Part shown: in pieces, positions 63,487-64,000 of the stretch
Layout of the letters: each line of letters opens with the position of its first letter
Numbering within the stretch: the first letter of the stretch is position 1
Assembly (NCBI GenBank): GCA_903847975.1
Contig: CAINFC010000082.1
Coordinates: forward strand, 16,901 to 80,900
Length of the DNA stretch: 64,000 nt
Direction of reading: 5' to 3'
DNA from: an uncultured Acidobacteriota bacterium
GTDB taxonomy: Bacteria > Acidobacteriota > UBA6911 > CAINFC01
The notes under the pieces: generated by a model
What the model was told of the DNA's origin: nothing
The model's input: only the letters and a program-made list of their open reading frames with translations
Database searches by the model: none
Translations under genes and position numbers: made by a program

Positions 63487-64000
63487 GCGAGTCCATGCGG
63501 AAGCCCGGAAGGAGGTTCGGATCGCAGCCCGGTGCAGATCCGCCTTGCACTCGCTTCGGGCAGGGACGCCCTGAAGGGATATCTCTTACAGGGTAGCGCA
63601 AAATCCAACGAAACCCGATTTTCGCGCAGCCCTATCAGGGTTGATGGCCGGACAAAAAGTCCCACATCTTCGGATTTCCGTTGGGGAGAGCCCTGAAAGG
63701 GTTCCGTAACACAGCCCGGGGTTGCGCCGCAGGCGCTACCCCGGGTAGGGACAGCCGTAGGCGACAACCCTGAAAGGGTTGCGCAAAATCCAGGCATAAC
63801 AGGTGTTTGCGCAGCCCTTTCAGACATCTGACTGTGAAAAATCCGCCGGGTTATAAGGATTGATAATCTCGCAAAAAGTCCGTGAACCCTGAAGGGGTTC
63901 CGTAACACAGCCCGGGGTTGGCGCGCTTCGCGCCTACCCCGGGTAAACGGATTTGTTTTAAAATCAGCCCTGTAAGGGCTGCGCAAACAACGGCCATTGC
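63487..64000. repeat. Array of REP-like palindromic repeats
   Basis: The 514 bp after asnB hold no convincing gene but several repeat units. A long unit occurs twice (63691-63748 and 63887-63946): CCCTGAA(A/G)GGGTTCCGTA followed by ACACAG and a perfect hairpin CCCGGGGT ... ACCCCGGG. Short units with CCCTGAAAGGG or its relatives next to GCGCAAA appear near 63568, 63619, 63765, 63806 and 63966, in both orientations. The pattern matches dispersed repeats often associated with REP-associated tyrosine transposases. It may continue past the window edge. Confidence 0.8.

Noticed and set aside
63691..63946. Possible CRISPR array at the right end
   Set aside because: The repeated units are palindromic, differ in length and orientation and lack uniform spacers, so they fit REP-like repeats instead.

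Overview
The window is a chromosomal segment of a GC-rich, diderm, probably anaerobic or fermentative bacterium. Diderm markers are a TolC-type outer-membrane protein, a PBP4-type lipoprotein peptidase, a prepilin peptidase and a Wzx/Wzy-style polysaccharide cluster. Fermentative or anaerobic markers are a Ptb-Buk pair, an anaerobic sulfatase-maturase-type radical SAM protein and plant-polysaccharide glycosidases. The paired 'SWK..A..LN.S.RTA' helix-turn-helix proteins fused to FG-GAP or FHA modules, and the GRP-type sugar transporter beside a ribokinase, resemble Acidobacteriota in the broad sense (possibly the Aminicenantia branch). That placement is an inference from gene content. No rRNA, tRNA or CRISPR array was seen.

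Layout. 1-5460: tail of a LamG-like protein, an EamA permease, oligopeptidase B, then a GRP sugar transporter with ribokinase. 5435-16891 (minus strand): an exopolysaccharide locus read from a PDZ/GAF/PAS histidine kinase and its sigma-54 response regulator into a Wzz-like protein, two polyprenyl glycosylphosphotransferases, a small membrane protein, a DUF2142 protein and a GT2 enzyme, with several 4-11 nt gene overlaps. 17182-23602: a degenerate DAHP-synthase homologue with chorismate mutase, yacL-ispD-ispF, alanine racemase and an SDR epimerase. 23707-27378: an NtrY/NtrX pair. 27649-31929: PBP4, prepilin peptidase and TolC. 32046-39086: dtd, then a polyphosphate block (ROK kinase, Ppx/GppA, Ppk1, SixA) and a Tat-exported DUF362 protein. 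39224-44843: a minus-strand housekeeping run (yebC, ruvC, an ACT-only protein, then rpiB-deoC-tmk-holB). 45116-48449: pyrE-truA and uppS-cdsA. 48483-50309: HTH-FG-GAP and HTH-FHA proteins. 50424-54268: a PLP gamma-family enzyme, a ThuA protein and a radical SAM protein with a SEC-C tail. 54274-61551: DUF4038 and GH106-like glycosidases with an HTH-cupin-Ptb fusion and butyrate kinase. 61819-63486: asparagine synthase. 63487-64000: an array of palindromic repeats.

The most unusual content is: (i) RpiB and DeoC, both carrying N-terminal extensions resembling bacterial-microcompartment encapsulation peptides, DeoC with an additional eight-cysteine segment and RpiB with the usual catalytic Cys position changed, co-transcribed with tmk and holB and with no shell gene in view; (ii) an XRE-cupin-phosphate acyltransferase fusion overlapping butyrate kinase; (iii) a DAHP synthase homologue that appears to have lost its active site, beside chorismate mutase; (iv) a family of at least five dispersed ~62-75 bp inverted repeats lying only between genes, and a different REP-like repeat array at the right end.
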